NCBI GenBank assembly: GCA_035551355.1
Contig: DASZNF010000017.1
Coordinates: 78,846-142,845, forward strand
From: DATATV01 sp035551355
GTDB lineage: Bacteria; Actinomycetota; Actinomycetes; Mycobacteriales; Pseudonocardiaceae
Direction of reading: 5' to 3'
DNA: 64,000 bases
Part shown: positions 18,087 to 27,256 of the stretch, piece after piece
Position numbering within the stretch: position 1 is the first letter of the stretch
Layout: the number at the start of each line of letters is the position of its first letter
Notes under the pieces: model-generated
The model's input: only the letters and a program-made list of their open reading frames with translations
What the model was told of the DNA's origin: nothing
The model's database searches: none
Position numbers and translations under genes: made by a program

Positions 18087-19537
18087 GCGATCCGGTCTGG
18101 CTGGGCGTCGACGTCGGCACCCAGGGCGTCCGCGCGGTGGTCCTGGACGACGCGGGCACTCAGCTCGGCTCCGGTTCCGCTGCCCTGCCACCGGGTCACC
18201 GCACCGGAGCCCAGCACGAACAGGACCCGCACGCGTGGTGGCCGGCCCTGGCCGCGGCCACCCGCGCGGCCCTGACCGAGCTGCCCGGCCGCACCATCGG
18301 CGCCCTCGCCCTGGACGCCACCTCCGGCACCGTCCTGATCCAGGACCCCGACGGAAAACCGGCCGGCCCCGCGCTGATGTACGACGACGCCCGCGCCGCC
18401 GAGCACACCGAACGCTGCCGCGGCGCAGCCGCGGATCTGGCTGCCGCACTGGGTTTCCGGATCCAGCCGAGTTGGGCCCTGCCCAAATTGTGCTGGCTGC
18501 AGGGCCGATTGGGCCCTGGCCAGACCATCGCCCACCAGTCCGACCACCTGGCCGGCCGCCTGATCGGCACGCCGGTCGCCTGCGACACCAGTTCCGCCCT
18601 GAAATCCGCCGCCGACCCGCGAGTGCCCGGGTGGCCCGCCGACGTTTTCGCCGCTCTGCACATCGATCTCGACCGGCTGCCGCAGGTGGTACTGCCCGGC
18701 ACCGTGCTCGGCACGGTGTGCCCGGAAGCCGCCGAGGAGACCGGAATTCCGGCCGGTACCCCGGTTCGGGCCGGGATGACCGACGGGTGCGCCGCGCAGA
18801 TCGCGGTCGGGGCGCTGGCGCCGGGCGAGTGGAGCAGCGCGCTGGGCACCACGCTCATCCTGAAGGGCGCCACCGCCGAGTTGCTGCACGACCCGGCCGG
18901 TGCGGTGTACAGCCACCGCAATCCGGACGGCGGCTGGCTGCCCGGCGGAGCGTCCAGCACCGGTGCGGGCGTCCTGCGCACCGTCTTTCCCGGCGCCGAC
19001 CTCGACCAGCTCACCGCGGCCGCCGACCTGACCACCCCCGCCCCCGGCGTCACCTATCCCCTGGCCGGTACCGGCGAGCGGTTCCCCTTCGTCGCGCCCG
19101 AGGCGACCGGCTTCGCGCTGACCGCGCCCACCGACCCGGCCGGCCGGTTTTCCGCGATCCTGCAAGGCATCTCGCTGATCGAACGGCTCGCTTTCGACAC
19201 CCTGCGCGGCCTCGGCGCCGAACTCGGCGCGCCGATCGCGCTGTCCGGCGGGGTGACCGGCAACCACGCCTGGAACCAGCTGCGCGCCGACATCCTGAAC
19301 CACCCGGTGGAGCTGGCCGCCAGCGCCGAAGCGGCCACGGGCATGGCCGTGCTCGCCGCCGCGCCGCCCGGAGAACTGGCCGCGACCGCGCGCCGGATGA
19401 TCCGCCGGGTGCGCCGATTCGACCCGGACCCGGTGCGGGGCGCGCGGTTCGCCGAACCCTATGCTCGGCTGTGCGCCGCGCTGGTCGATCGCGGCTGGTT
19501 GACTGCCGCCCCGACCCCCGTGTGGAGTGCTCCGTGA
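18083..19537 (+). CDS. FGGY family carbohydrate kinase (second of two)
   Basis: A 484-residue FGGY kinase with WLGVDVGTQGVRAVVLD at the N-terminus, ALALDATSGTVLIQD, the GMTDGCAAQIAVGAL segment, SALGTTLIL and the C-terminal LSGGVTGNHAWNQLRADIL nucleotide loop. It resembles the ribulokinase/pentulose kinase branch and differs clearly from the first FGGY kinase of this operon, so the two probably act on different sugars. GTG at 18083 overlaps the isomerase stop and its own stop overlaps the phosphatase start (GTGA at both ends). Confidence 0.9.
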   Translation: MSDPVWLGVDVGTQGVRAVVLDDAGTQLGSGSAALPPGHRTGAQHEQDPHAWWPALAAATRAALTELPGRTIGALALDATSGTVLIQDPDGKPAGPALMYDDARAAEHTERCRGAAADLAAALGFRIQPSWALPKLCWLQGRLGPGQTIAHQSDHLAGRLIGTPVACDTSSALKSAADPRVPGWPADVFAALHIDLDRLPQVVLPGTVLGTVCPEAAEETGIPAGTPVRAGMTDGCAAQIAVGALAPGEWSSALGTTLILKGATAELLHDPAGAVYSHRNPDGGWLPGGASSTGAGVLRTVFPGADLDQLTAAADLTTPAPGVTYPLAGTGERFPFVAPEATGFALTAPTDPAGRFSAILQGISLIERLAFDTLRGLGAELGAPIALSGGVTGNHAWNQLRADILNHPVELAASAEAATGMAVLAAAPPGELAATARRMIRRVRRFDPDPVRGARFAEPYARLCAALVDRGWLTAAPTPVWSAP

Positions 19538-20127
19538 CCACCCTGATCCTGGTTCGGCACGGGGAAACCGTGTGGCACAGGGAAAATCGGTACACCGGCC
19601 GCAGCGACATCGAGCTGACCCCCGAAGGCCACCAGCAGGCGAAACGACTGGCCGACTGGACCGCAGGCAACCGGCCGGACGCGCTGGTGTGCTCGCCGAT
19701 GCGCCGCGCCCGCGACACCACCGCCCCGGTCGCGGGGGCCCTCGGTATGACGCCCCGGATCGAGCCGGAACTGCGCGAGATCGACTTCGGCAGCGCGGAA
19801 GGCCGCACCCTGGCCGAAATCGATTCCGAGGTGCTCGCCGCTTTTCATCGCGATCCGGCCGAGAACTTCTTTCCCGGCGGGGAAAATCCCGCCTTCGCGG
19901 TGGCCCGCTGCATCGCGGTGCTCTCCGGTCTGGCCACCGAGTTCACCGGCGGGACGGTCATGGTCATCGCGCACAGCACGCTGTTCCGGATGGCGCTGTG
20001 CGAGCTGCTCGGCCTGCCGATCGGGCGCTACCGTGCGGTTTTCCCGGCGTTGCACAACTGCGCGCTGAACACCGTGCGGCTGGACGAGCACGGCGCCGCA
20101 CTGCTGAGCCTCAACGTTCGGGTTTGA
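19534..20127 (+). CDS. histidine phosphatase (phosphoglycerate mutase-like)
   Basis: A 197-residue RHG-family phosphatase. The phospho-His is His9 in ILVRHGETVWHREN, with the partner His in VMVIAHSTLFRMAL and the acid Glu in LREIDFGSAEGRTL. As the last gene of the coupled operon it may dephosphorylate a dead-end or regulatory sugar phosphate; a mutase role is unlikely from the neighbourhood. Start GTG overlaps the FGGY stop. Confidence 0.88.
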   Translation: MTTLILVRHGETVWHRENRYTGRSDIELTPEGHQQAKRLADWTAGNRPDALVCSPMRRARDTTAPVAGALGMTPRIEPELREIDFGSAEGRTLAEIDSEVLAAFHRDPAENFFPGGENPAFAVARCIAVLSGLATEFTGGTVMVIAHSTLFRMALCELLGLPIGRYRAVFPALHNCALNTVRLDEHGAALLSLNVRV

Positions 20128-20154
20128 TCGAAACAATAATCCGAGAATTCACTG

Positions 20155-20173
20155 AGCCGTTTATCTCACGGCT
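20155..20173 (+). terminator. stem-loop after the polyol operon
   Basis: AGCCGT (20155-20160) pairs with ACGGCT (20168-20173) around a seven-base loop, followed by TCTTTGTT. It lies 28 bases after the operon's last stop codon and is a short but well-placed terminator. Confidence 0.5.
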
Positions 20174-20295
20174 TCTTTGTTCGCGCGGACAGTACGCCGC
20201 CGACGCGCACCGGGATCGGCCCGTCATCGCCGCGACAACACCGTTTGATCGACCGCACGGGGCTGGTATGCCGAACCAATGACGGCGAGCCGCCA

Positions 20296-20592
20296 CTATT
20301 TCTCGCGCATGGCGCGCCGAATGGCCTCCAGCCGGTCCTTACCGGCCTGGTCCCGCTCGGCCATCTGCTCGTCGAGGGACCGGCCCTGTGGCGTCTCCCC
20401 GGCCAGTTCGGCCGCGCCGATCGAGGTGCCGACCTTCCGCTCGATCCGGTCCCGCACGAAGTCGAACGTCGGCACGCCGTCCTCGGTGTAGTCGGCGGCC
20501 GGGACCACCGGGGGCACCGACCCGGGCAGGGCGAGCTCGGCACTTTCGGGGACCACCTCGGCGTCCACCGCGTCATCCGGCGACTCGTTCAT
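20296..20592 (-). CDS. small conserved actinobacterial protein of unknown function
   Basis: A 98-residue hydrophilic protein. An acidic, low-complexity N-terminus (residues 1-35) leads to a conserved-looking core DGVPTFDFVRDRIERKVGTS, then a charged helical tail (DEQMAERDQAGKDRLEAIRRAMREK). Proteins of this shape occur widely in actinobacteria, sometimes labelled PspA-like; I cannot assign a function. CACAAT stands six bases before the ATG, so the transcript may be leaderless. It is flanked by the polyol operon (convergent) and a toxin-antitoxin pair. Confidence 0.7.
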   Translation of the reverse strand: MNESPDDAVDAEVVPESAELALPGSVPPVVPAADYTEDGVPTFDFVRDRIERKVGTSIGAAELAGETPQGRSLDEQMAERDQAGKDRLEAIRRAMREK

Positions 20593-20789
20593 CACCCCAT
20601 TGTGCGCTTCCGCGCGCCGGGCCGTCGTCCGGTACTCGACCAGCCGCATCCGGGCCGCCGCGAGCCTCCAGGTCGTCCCCGGACGTCGCTGACCCCGCGC
20701 GCGGCACGGAGAGCGCGGTCGACGACGTGCCGCGAGACGCGGAACTCCCCGCCTGGCGCAAGCGCTCCGCGGACCGCCGGTAAGCCCGG

Positions 20790-21191
20790 CTAATCGAGGA
20801 GCTCGATGGCGCAGGACAAGCCGGGCGCCTTGGTCAACTTCGCGTCCGCGGTCAGCAACGGCACATCCAGCACCGTCGCCAGCGCCGCGTACAGGCCGTC
20901 GTAGAACGTGATCGTGTGCCGCAGGTCCCAGGCCAACGTCGCCAGCCGCCCGGTGTGCGGATAGCGGTAGTCGATCAGCTCGGGCAACGCCGCCAGCGCC
21001 GTGCGCGCGGTGACCGCGCTGATCTGCCCCGCTCGCTCGCCCCGTCGCAACACATGGCCGACCTCGGCGTCCAGCAGATGCGGAGCATGGCACACCGACT
21101 CCGATATCCGCTTCAGCGCGGCGATTCCCACCGAATCCTTGCGCCCCAACGCACTCACCGCGACCGAGGCATCGACAACGTACTCGGTCAC
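20790..21191 (-). CDS. vapC: PIN-domain ribonuclease toxin (VapC type)
   Basis: A 133-residue PIN domain. The four acidic residues that bind Mg are all present: Asp7 (VVDASVAV), Glu43 (LLDAEVGHVL), Asp98 (FYDGLYAAL) and Asp116 (LLTADAKL). VapC toxins cleave tRNA or rRNA. The ATG overlaps the stop of the upstream antitoxin gene by four bases (ATGA), the standard arrangement for this type II system. Complete and probably functional. Confidence 0.92.
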   Translation of the reverse strand: MTEYVVDASVAVSALGRKDSVGIAALKRISESVCHAPHLLDAEVGHVLRRGERAGQISAVTARTALAALPELIDYRYPHTGRLATLAWDLRHTITFYDGLYAALATVLDVPLLTADAKLTKAPGLSCAIELLD

Positions 21192-21424
21192 CCGCGCAGC
21201 TCACCCAATGCGTCGGCGATCGTGTCCGCGGTCAGGCCCGGCCCTTCGTCGGCGGCCAGCGTGCGCTCCATGACCGCCATCACCTCGGCCTTGTCCCGCC
21301 GCCGGGCCAGGGCGATCAGCTGCTCCCGCATGTAGGACTGCAACGACCGTCCCGCGGCCTCCGCCCGCCGCCGGAACACCTCCGCCACATCATCCGGCAG
21401 GTCCCGCACCTGTATCGTCGACAT
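21188..21424 (-). CDS. vapB: ribbon-helix-helix antitoxin (VapB/FitA type)
   Basis: A 78-residue protein whose N-terminus (STIQVRDLPDDVAEVFRRRAEAAGRSLQSYMREQL) is a FitA-like ribbon-helix-helix, followed by a C-terminal tail that would fill the toxin active site. TATTAT lies about ten bases upstream of the ATG on the minus strand, beside the overlapping palindrome TGCATGCA, a possible autoregulatory site. Overlaps vapC. Confidence 0.88.
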   Translation of the reverse strand: MSTIQVRDLPDDVAEVFRRRAEAAGRSLQSYMREQLIALARRRDKAEVMAVMERTLAADEGPGLTADTIADALGELRG

Positions 21425-21543
21425 GCATGCATAATAGCGCGATTCCAGCGCTACAGCAGCGCCACGGCCTGCTCGCGGACGACGAGCGAACGCCCTGGCC
21501 GCTTCGGAAAAGCAGGCCAGGGCGTTCGGATCGGTTGCCACGA

Positions 21544-23130
21544 CTAGGAGTTCAGGCCTGCCCAGAACGCGCAGTGGTGATCGGTGGCGAAATTCGTCTC
21601 GATCGTCGGCTGCGGCTCGGTGAGTGACTGGATTCGCTGGCCCGCCGCGGTGAACAACGGCCAGAACGGCGTGCCGACCGAAGTGGGGAACGCCCGCGCC
21701 GCGAAGTTCGTCCAGTAGCGCTGCGTCGTGCCGGCCAGTCGCAACTGGCCCGCGTTCAGGCCGGTCGGGGTCGGCGCGTCGGCCGTGTTGAACACGTACC
21801 CGAGTTCGGCCGCGTGGTAGTCGCCCAACGGGAATCCGGTCGGCACCGGGATGATCGCCGGCGGATCCGGATCGTTGAACTCGTACGCATACGTTGGCAC
21901 GAACCGGGACAGCGCCGTGTCGATGTTCAGCGCGTTGCAGGCGAAGATCGCGTCCGTGCCCACCGCGCCGAGCGCGACCGCCGGGCTGGAGTACCCGCTC
22001 ACCGGGTACTCGGCGGCGATCGCACCGGCCTGGGCCGAGGTCACGCCGAGCGTGCTCTCGATCTGCGACACGTAGTTGTCCGCGGTGACCGGGTTGCCCT
22101 CCAGCAGCTGGATCGCCACGAACAGGCGCCACTCGTCGTGGTTGGTGCCGTCGATGGTCGGCACCCGGTTGAACCGGCCGGTGGAGAAGGCCGTCGACAG
22201 GGATCTGACCAGCACGTTGCCGTCGATGTCCGGGGTGTAGCCGGACTGGTCCTCGTTGTCGAGGATCGTGGACACCGGCAGGCTGCGCAGGCACGCCGCC
22301 GTCTGGTCGGCGCAGCCGGCCTTGGTCGCGAACGCCTCACCGGCCGATTCGGCGTCAGCCAGCGACTGCTGCGTCGGGTCGTACGAACCGCTTTCCACGA
22401 TCGCCTTCTCGAACAAGCCGCGGGCGCCGGGCGAAGCCAGTTGCGACAACACCGAAAGACCGCCGGCCGACTCGCCGAAGATGGTCACATCGTGGGCGTC
22501 ACCGCCGAAGTGCCCGATGTTCTGTTGCACCCAGCGCAGGGCCGACTGCTGGTCCATCAGGCCGTAATCGCCGGAGGCGCCGTTGCGGCCGTCGGTCAGG
22601 GCCGGATGGGCCAGGAAACCCAGGGCGCCGAGCCGGTAGTTGATCGTGACGACGATGGCCCCGTTGCTAGCCAGCTTGCTGGCGTCGTACAGGTCGCTGG
22701 CCCCGGTGACCAGGGCGCCACCGTGGATCCACACCATCACCGGCAGCGCGCCGGTCCGGTGGGTCGGTGCGAAAACGTTGAGGTAGAGGCAATCCTCGGA
22801 CGTGCTGGGGTCGCCACCGACCGCAGAGCCGGGCTGGGCGCAGTGCGGTGCGTACGCGGTGGCCTGCCGGACACCCGGCCAGTGCGCGGCCGGTTGCGGT
22901 GGGCGCCAGCGCAGCTTGCCGACCGGCGGCGCGGCATAGGGAATACCGAGGAATTCATCCGCGGTCGCGGTTGCGGTGCCCTGCACCAGACCGCCGTTGG
23001 TCGCGACGATCGGACCACCGGACGCGGCCGCCGCCACGCCGGAGGTGGTCGCACCGGCAAGCAGGACAGCGAAAACTCCGGCGCCGAGCGCGTTTCTCAG
23101 TCGGGGAATCCTGGTTCTGTCACGTGACAT
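21544..23130 (-). CDS. secreted type-B carboxylesterase
   Basis: A 528-residue alpha/beta hydrolase of the carboxylesterase/cholinesterase family. Residues 1-37 form a signal peptide (MSRDRTRIPRLRNALG, hydrophobic core, AAAA). GIPYAAPPVGKLRWRPP and DCLYLNVFAP are family signatures; WIHGGALVTG is the oxyanion region and the nucleophile is Ser221 in FGESAGG. ATG at 23130 is preceded by GGAGGGAG nine bases upstream. The substrate is an ester of unknown identity outside the cell. A second, cytoplasmic type-B esterase occurs at 41416. Confidence 0.93.
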   Translation of the reverse strand: MSRDRTRIPRLRNALGAGVFAVLLAGATTSGVAAAASGGPIVATNGGLVQGTATATADEFLGIPYAAPPVGKLRWRPPQPAAHWPGVRQATAYAPHCAQPGSAVGGDPSTSEDCLYLNVFAPTHRTGALPVMVWIHGGALVTGASDLYDASKLASNGAIVVTINYRLGALGFLAHPALTDGRNGASGDYGLMDQQSALRWVQQNIGHFGGDAHDVTIFGESAGGLSVLSQLASPGARGLFEKAIVESGSYDPTQQSLADAESAGEAFATKAGCADQTAACLRSLPVSTILDNEDQSGYTPDIDGNVLVRSLSTAFSTGRFNRVPTIDGTNHDEWRLFVAIQLLEGNPVTADNYVSQIESTLGVTSAQAGAIAAEYPVSGYSSPAVALGAVGTDAIFACNALNIDTALSRFVPTYAYEFNDPDPPAIIPVPTGFPLGDYHAAELGYVFNTADAPTPTGLNAGQLRLAGTTQRYWTNFAARAFPTSVGTPFWPLFTAAGQRIQSLTEPQPTIETNFATDHHCAFWAGLNS

Positions 23131-23354
23131 CGTTGTCTCCCTCCAGGCGCGCCTCAGCCTTCCACCGCAACCTCCTCGCATCCACCGAAATTAGTCGTCA
23201 CTTCTGCCAGTGGTGCTGTGGCCGGGTGAGGCGCCGGACGCGGGACGCGGTCCCCGCGACTGCGAGCGATCCCGAATGAACTGATCTCCGCGCCCGGCAC
23301 GCCTGCTCCGAATGGCGGCGTTGACAGGGCGCATGTGACGGAGAACACTCCCAA

Positions 23355-23368
23355 TGCAATCGATTGCA
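23355..23368. promoter_or_regulatory. LacI-type operator palindrome upstream of the ABC importer
   Basis: TGCAATCGATTGCA is a perfect 14-bp palindrome with a central CG, the layout of LacI/GalR-family operators. It ends 46 bases before the start codon of the solute-binding protein gene. No LacI-family gene is present in the window. Confidence 0.6.
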
Positions 23369-23414
23369 ATCGGCCGACTCCGCTCCTTGTTCGCGCAGGA
23401 AGGACGGCGAAACC

Positions 23415-24641
23415 ATGCGTGATCGAATTTGTCGAGCCCGGACCTTCGCCCTCCTGCTCATCGTTGCCACCCTCGTGCTCGCGGCCTGCGGCAGCGGCGG
23501 CAAAACCAGCGCCACCGGCCCGTTGACCATCGGCATTTCCCTGTCGTTGACCGGTGATTTCGCCGATTCCGGCACGGCCGCCGAGCACGGCTACCAACTG
23601 TGGGCCGACTCGGTCAACGCCCAGGGCGGACTGCTCGGCCGCCAGGTCAGCCTGAAAATCGTGGACGACGCCTCCAGCCCGAATCAGGCCGTGTCCAATT
23701 ACCAGACATTGATCACGCGCGACCGGGTCGACCTGGTGCTCGGGCCGTTTTCCTCGCTGCTCACCATTCCCACCTCCCAGATCGCCGCCCGCTACGGCTA
23801 CGCGTTCCTCGAACCGGCCGGCGGCGGACCGCAGGTCTTCGCCGCGCACCTGCACAACCTGTTCTTCGTGCAACCCGCCCCGGCCGTGCAGCAGGGCGAC
23901 GTGTTCGCCGACTACCTGCTGTCCCTGCCGGCCGACCAGCGGCCGAGGACCGCGGCCTATCCGGCCCTGGACGATCCGTTCGCCTCGCCGATCGCCGACG
24001 AGGTGCGCACTCGCCTTGAGGCCGCCGGAATTCGCACGGTCTACCAACAGATCTACCCGGCCGAGACCGCCGATCTGACTCCCGTGGTGGCGGCCATGGC
24101 GGCCAAGAATCCGGACGTGGTGGTCGGCGGCACGCAGAGCGACGACGCGTTCGCGATGGTCAAGGCGATGCTTCAACTGAAGTGGGCGCCGCACGTCCTC
24201 TATCTGTCCAACGGGGCCAACTCGCCGAGCGAGTTCCCGGACAAGGTCGGCGCGGCCAACGTCAACGGCATCTTCTCCTCGGGCGACTGGTTCTCCGGCG
24301 CGAAGGTCGCCGACAACGCCGCTTTCATCGCCGCCTACACCAAGAAGTACGGCGGGACGGCCAACGACATCGACTCCACCTCGGCCGAGGCTTACTCGTG
24401 CGGCCAGCTGTTGTCCGAGGTGGCCGCGAAGACCGGGAAGATCGACAACGCCACCATCATCAGCACGCTGCACTCCGGCGCCTGGTCCACTCTGGAAGGC
24501 AACCTGAGCTGGAACGCCGAGGGCGCGGCGCACAGCTCCTACGTATTGGTGGAATGGCTGGACGGGCAGATGACCGCGGTGTATCCGGCGGCCAGCGCCG
24601 TAAGGGCGCCGCAGATCGTGCCGATCCTAAATCGGGGGTGA
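23415..24641 (+). CDS. HAAT-family ABC substrate-binding lipoprotein
   Basis: A 408-residue extracellular binding protein of the branched-chain amino acid (LivJ/K, amide, urea) class. The signal ends in the lipobox VLAAC with Cys25 as the lipidated residue. The mature protein begins TIGISLSLTGDFADSGTAAEHGYQLWADSVNAQGG, the Peripla_BP_6 signature. ATG at 23415 is chosen for the AGGAAGGA site upstream and the correct signal peptide; another ATG at 23364 lies within the operator region. It is the first gene of a five-gene importer. The ligand is undetermined. Confidence 0.92.
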   Translation: MRDRICRARTFALLLIVATLVLAACGSGGKTSATGPLTIGISLSLTGDFADSGTAAEHGYQLWADSVNAQGGLLGRQVSLKIVDDASSPNQAVSNYQTLITRDRVDLVLGPFSSLLTIPTSQIAARYGYAFLEPAGGGPQVFAAHLHNLFFVQPAPAVQQGDVFADYLLSLPADQRPRTAAYPALDDPFASPIADEVRTRLEAAGIRTVYQQIYPAETADLTPVVAAMAAKNPDVVVGGTQSDDAFAMVKAMLQLKWAPHVLYLSNGANSPSEFPDKVGAANVNGIFSSGDWFSGAKVADNAAFIAAYTKKYGGTANDIDSTSAEAYSCGQLLSEVAAKTGKIDNATIISTLHSGAWSTLEGNLSWNAEGAAHSSYVLVEWLDGQMTAVYPAASAVRAPQIVPILNRG

Positions 24642-24644
24642 GGG

Positions 24645-25526
24645 ATGCACAATATCGTACAGGCGATCATCCTCGGTCTGCTCACCGGTGGCGTGTATGC
24701 GCTGATGGCCAGCGGGCAGACGCTGATCTTCGGCATCATGAAGGTGATCAACCTGGCCCAGGGCGCGCTGGTGATCCTGGCCGCCTACCTGAGTTACACC
24801 CTGTTCACCGCGTTCGGCATCGATCCGTTCCTGTCCATCCTCATCACCACGCCGGTTCTGTTCGGCGTTGGCGTGTTGATACAGCTGGGTTTTCTCCGGC
24901 CGCTGCGGAGTGACGAAGCGTCCCGACTGTCCATTCTGGTCACCTTCGCGGTGGCGCTTGGCATCGAGGGCGTGTTGTCGGTCAGCTACAGCACCACCTA
25001 TCGCGCCATCCAGCCGCCCTATGCCAACAGCTCGTTCTCCGTTGCCGGGTACCAGATCTCGGCAGTCCGGCTGTACGCGTTCGGGTTGTCCGTGGTGTTG
25101 CTGGGCGCACTTTACCTGCTGTTGCGGCATTCGCGGTTCGGCCGGTCGGTGCGGGCCACCGTGCAGAACCCGACCGCGGCGAAACTGCTGGGCGTCAACA
25201 CGACGCGGATCGCCGCGCTGGGCTTCGGGCTCGGCGCGGCCACCGCCGCCGCCTCCGGTGCGGTCTACGGCACGGTGTATTCGTTCAACTCCGGCAGTCA
25301 CTACGACCTGATCTCCCGGTTGTTGTCCATCGTGATTCTCGGCGGGCTGGGCAGCATGCCCGGGGCGGTGCTGGCCGCACTGATCATGGGCGTGGTGCCC
25401 GCGCTGGTGGCCGAACTGGGCGCGCCGATCTGGTCGGATTTCAGCTTCTTCGCCGTGCTGTTGCTGGTGCTGCTGATCCGGCCGCGGGGTCTGCTCGGCC
25501 CGGCCCTGCGGGACGCCCGCACATGA
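24645..25526 (+). CDS. HAAT ABC permease, LivH-like
   Basis: A 293-residue inner-membrane permease with about eight helices, starting four bases after the binding-protein stop and preceded by GGTGAGGG. LLTGGVYALMASGQTLIFGIMKVINLAQGAL and the late loop SVRATVQNPTAAKLLGVNTTRIA are characteristic of LivH. It forms the heterodimeric channel with the overlapping LivM-like gene. Confidence 0.93.
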   Translation: MHNIVQAIILGLLTGGVYALMASGQTLIFGIMKVINLAQGALVILAAYLSYTLFTAFGIDPFLSILITTPVLFGVGVLIQLGFLRPLRSDEASRLSILVTFAVALGIEGVLSVSYSTTYRAIQPPYANSSFSVAGYQISAVRLYAFGLSVVLLGALYLLLRHSRFGRSVRATVQNPTAAKLLGVNTTRIAALGFGLGAATAAASGAVYGTVYSFNSGSHYDLISRLLSIVILGGLGSMPGAVLAALIMGVVPALVAELGAPIWSDFSFFAVLLLVLLIRPRGLLGPALRDART

Positions 25527-26527
25527 CGGCGCGCTGGAAACTCGTTGGTGCGGCCGCATTCTTCGCGGTGCTGACGGCGTTTCCGTTCGTGCTGACCGCG
25601 CACTGGCTGGTCAACCTCGCGGTGTTCACCCTGATGTATGCCGGGCTCGCGTCGGCCTGGAATCTGGTCGGCGGGTTCGCCGGTTATCCGTCGCTGGGCC
25701 ACGCGGCGTTCTTCGGCATCGGCGCCTATGCCGAGGCGATCTACTTCACCCATCACGGAATCGGCGACGGCGCCGCACCGTTTCTCGCGCTGCCGGTCGT
25801 CGGCGTGCTGACCGGTGCGATCGGGCTGGGCGTCGGCGCGATCGCGATGCGAACCCGGGCCGATGTGTTCGCCATCGTCACCATCACGCTGCTGTTCGTG
25901 GTGCAGACTCTGGCCTACAACCTGCACGGGCTCACCGGTGGGTCGCAGGGTATCGGCATGCCGTTGCCGCCCTTCGCGCCCGACACCTACGAACGCCCCT
26001 TCTACCTGGTTCTGTTGGCGCTACTGGCTTTCGCGGTCGGGACGAACTGGGCGGCGCTGCACAGCCAGACCGGACTGGCGCTGTCCGCGATCCGGGCCGA
26101 CGAGGACAAGGCGCGGGGCATCGGCGTGCACGTGAGCGCGGCGAAACTGGTGGCGTTCACCGTGTCGGTCGGCATCACCGGGATGATCGGCGCGGTGTGG
26201 GCCTACTACCTGACCTACATCTATCCGCAGTTCGCGGTCGATCCGCTGATCACCATCGGCATGGTGCTGATGACCTATCTCGGCGGCCGCGCCACCGTGT
26301 GGGGACCGGTGCTGGGCGCGCTGATTCTGGTGCCGGCCCAGCAATATCTGGCCTACCAGCTCGGCGCCAGCCAGCTCTACCTGGTCGCCTACGCCGCGGT
26401 TTTCCTGCTGATCATGCTTTTCCTGCCGCGCGGCATCCTGCCGTCGCTGGCCGATCGGCGGCGACGCCGAATCGCCGGCCGGACACCCGAGCCCGCCGCC
26501 ACCCCGGCTGAACCGGTGGCGCGATGA
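25523..26527 (+). CDS. HAAT ABC permease, LivM-like
   Basis: A 334-residue permease; SLGHAAFFGIGAYAEAI and LSAIRADEDKARGIGVHVSAAKLVAFTVS are LivM signatures. Overlaps the LivH-like gene and the ATPase gene by ATGA at both ends. Confidence 0.93.
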   Translation: MTARWKLVGAAAFFAVLTAFPFVLTAHWLVNLAVFTLMYAGLASAWNLVGGFAGYPSLGHAAFFGIGAYAEAIYFTHHGIGDGAAPFLALPVVGVLTGAIGLGVGAIAMRTRADVFAIVTITLLFVVQTLAYNLHGLTGGSQGIGMPLPPFAPDTYERPFYLVLLALLAFAVGTNWAALHSQTGLALSAIRADEDKARGIGVHVSAAKLVAFTVSVGITGMIGAVWAYYLTYIYPQFAVDPLITIGMVLMTYLGGRATVWGPVLGALILVPAQQYLAYQLGASQLYLVAYAAVFLLIMLFLPRGILPSLADRRRRRIAGRTPEPAATPAEPVAR

Positions 26528-27255
26528 ACGCGATCCTGGAGGCTCGCGAGCTGACCAAGCGGTTCGCCGGGGTGGTCGCGGTGGACGAGTGCTCGCTTTC
26601 CGTGCGCGGCAACACGATCACCGGGTTGATCGGTCCGAACGGTTCGGGCAAGACCACCCTGTTCAACCTGCTCACCGGATACCTGCGGGCCGACGCCGGG
26701 TCCGTCGTGTTCGGCGGGCACACCCATCGCCGTCCCGATCCGGCCCGGCTCTACCGGCACGGCCTGTCCCGTACTTTCCAGCAGGCCCGGGTCTTTCCCA
26801 CTCTGACGGCGATGGAGAACCTGGTGGTCGCCGCCGGGAAGCCCTGGTGGTCACTGGCCGCGCGGCGGCTACCGCGAGCCGAGGTCACCCGGGCCCGGCA
26901 GTTGCTGGCCGAGTTCACCCTGACCGAGCACGCCGACGTGCTCGCGGGCGAACTGTCCTACGGGCAACGGAAACTGCTGGAGTTCGCCGCGGTGCTGATG
27001 AGTTCACCCCGGCTGGTGCTGCTGGACGAGCCGACCGCGGGCGTCAACCCGGTGGTGATCGAGACCATGGAACGGCGCATCCGGGAACGGCACGCGGCCG
27101 GGATCACCTTCCTGATCGTCGAGCACGACATGAATCTGGTGATGCGGTTGTGCGATCCGGTGATCGTGCTCGACCGGGGCGCGGTGATCGCCACTGGACC
27201 GCCCGCGCAGGTGCAATCCGATCCGGCCGTGCTCGACGCCTATCTGGGTGGCTGA
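26524..27255 (+). CDS. HAAT ABC ATPase, LivG-like
   Basis: A 243-residue ATPase. Walker A is GPNGSGKTTLF, the signature motif LSYGQRKLLE, Walker B LVLLDEPTAGVNP and the H-loop His in IVEHDMNLVM. The fuller length and the sequence GVNP after Walker B fit LivG rather than LivF. It energises the importer with the next gene product. Confidence 0.93.
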   Translation: MNAILEARELTKRFAGVVAVDECSLSVRGNTITGLIGPNGSGKTTLFNLLTGYLRADAGSVVFGGHTHRRPDPARLYRHGLSRTFQQARVFPTLTAMENLVVAAGKPWWSLAARRLPRAEVTRARQLLAEFTLTEHADVLAGELSYGQRKLLEFAAVLMSSPRLVLLDEPTAGVNPVVIETMERRIRERHAAGITFLIVEHDMNLVMRLCDPVIVLDRGAVIATGPPAQVQSDPAVLDAYLGG

Positions 27256-27256
27256 G

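Noticed and set aside
20593..20789. Possible remnant gene between the small conserved protein and vapC
   Set aside because: Frames on both strands are short, without start signals or recognisable sequence.
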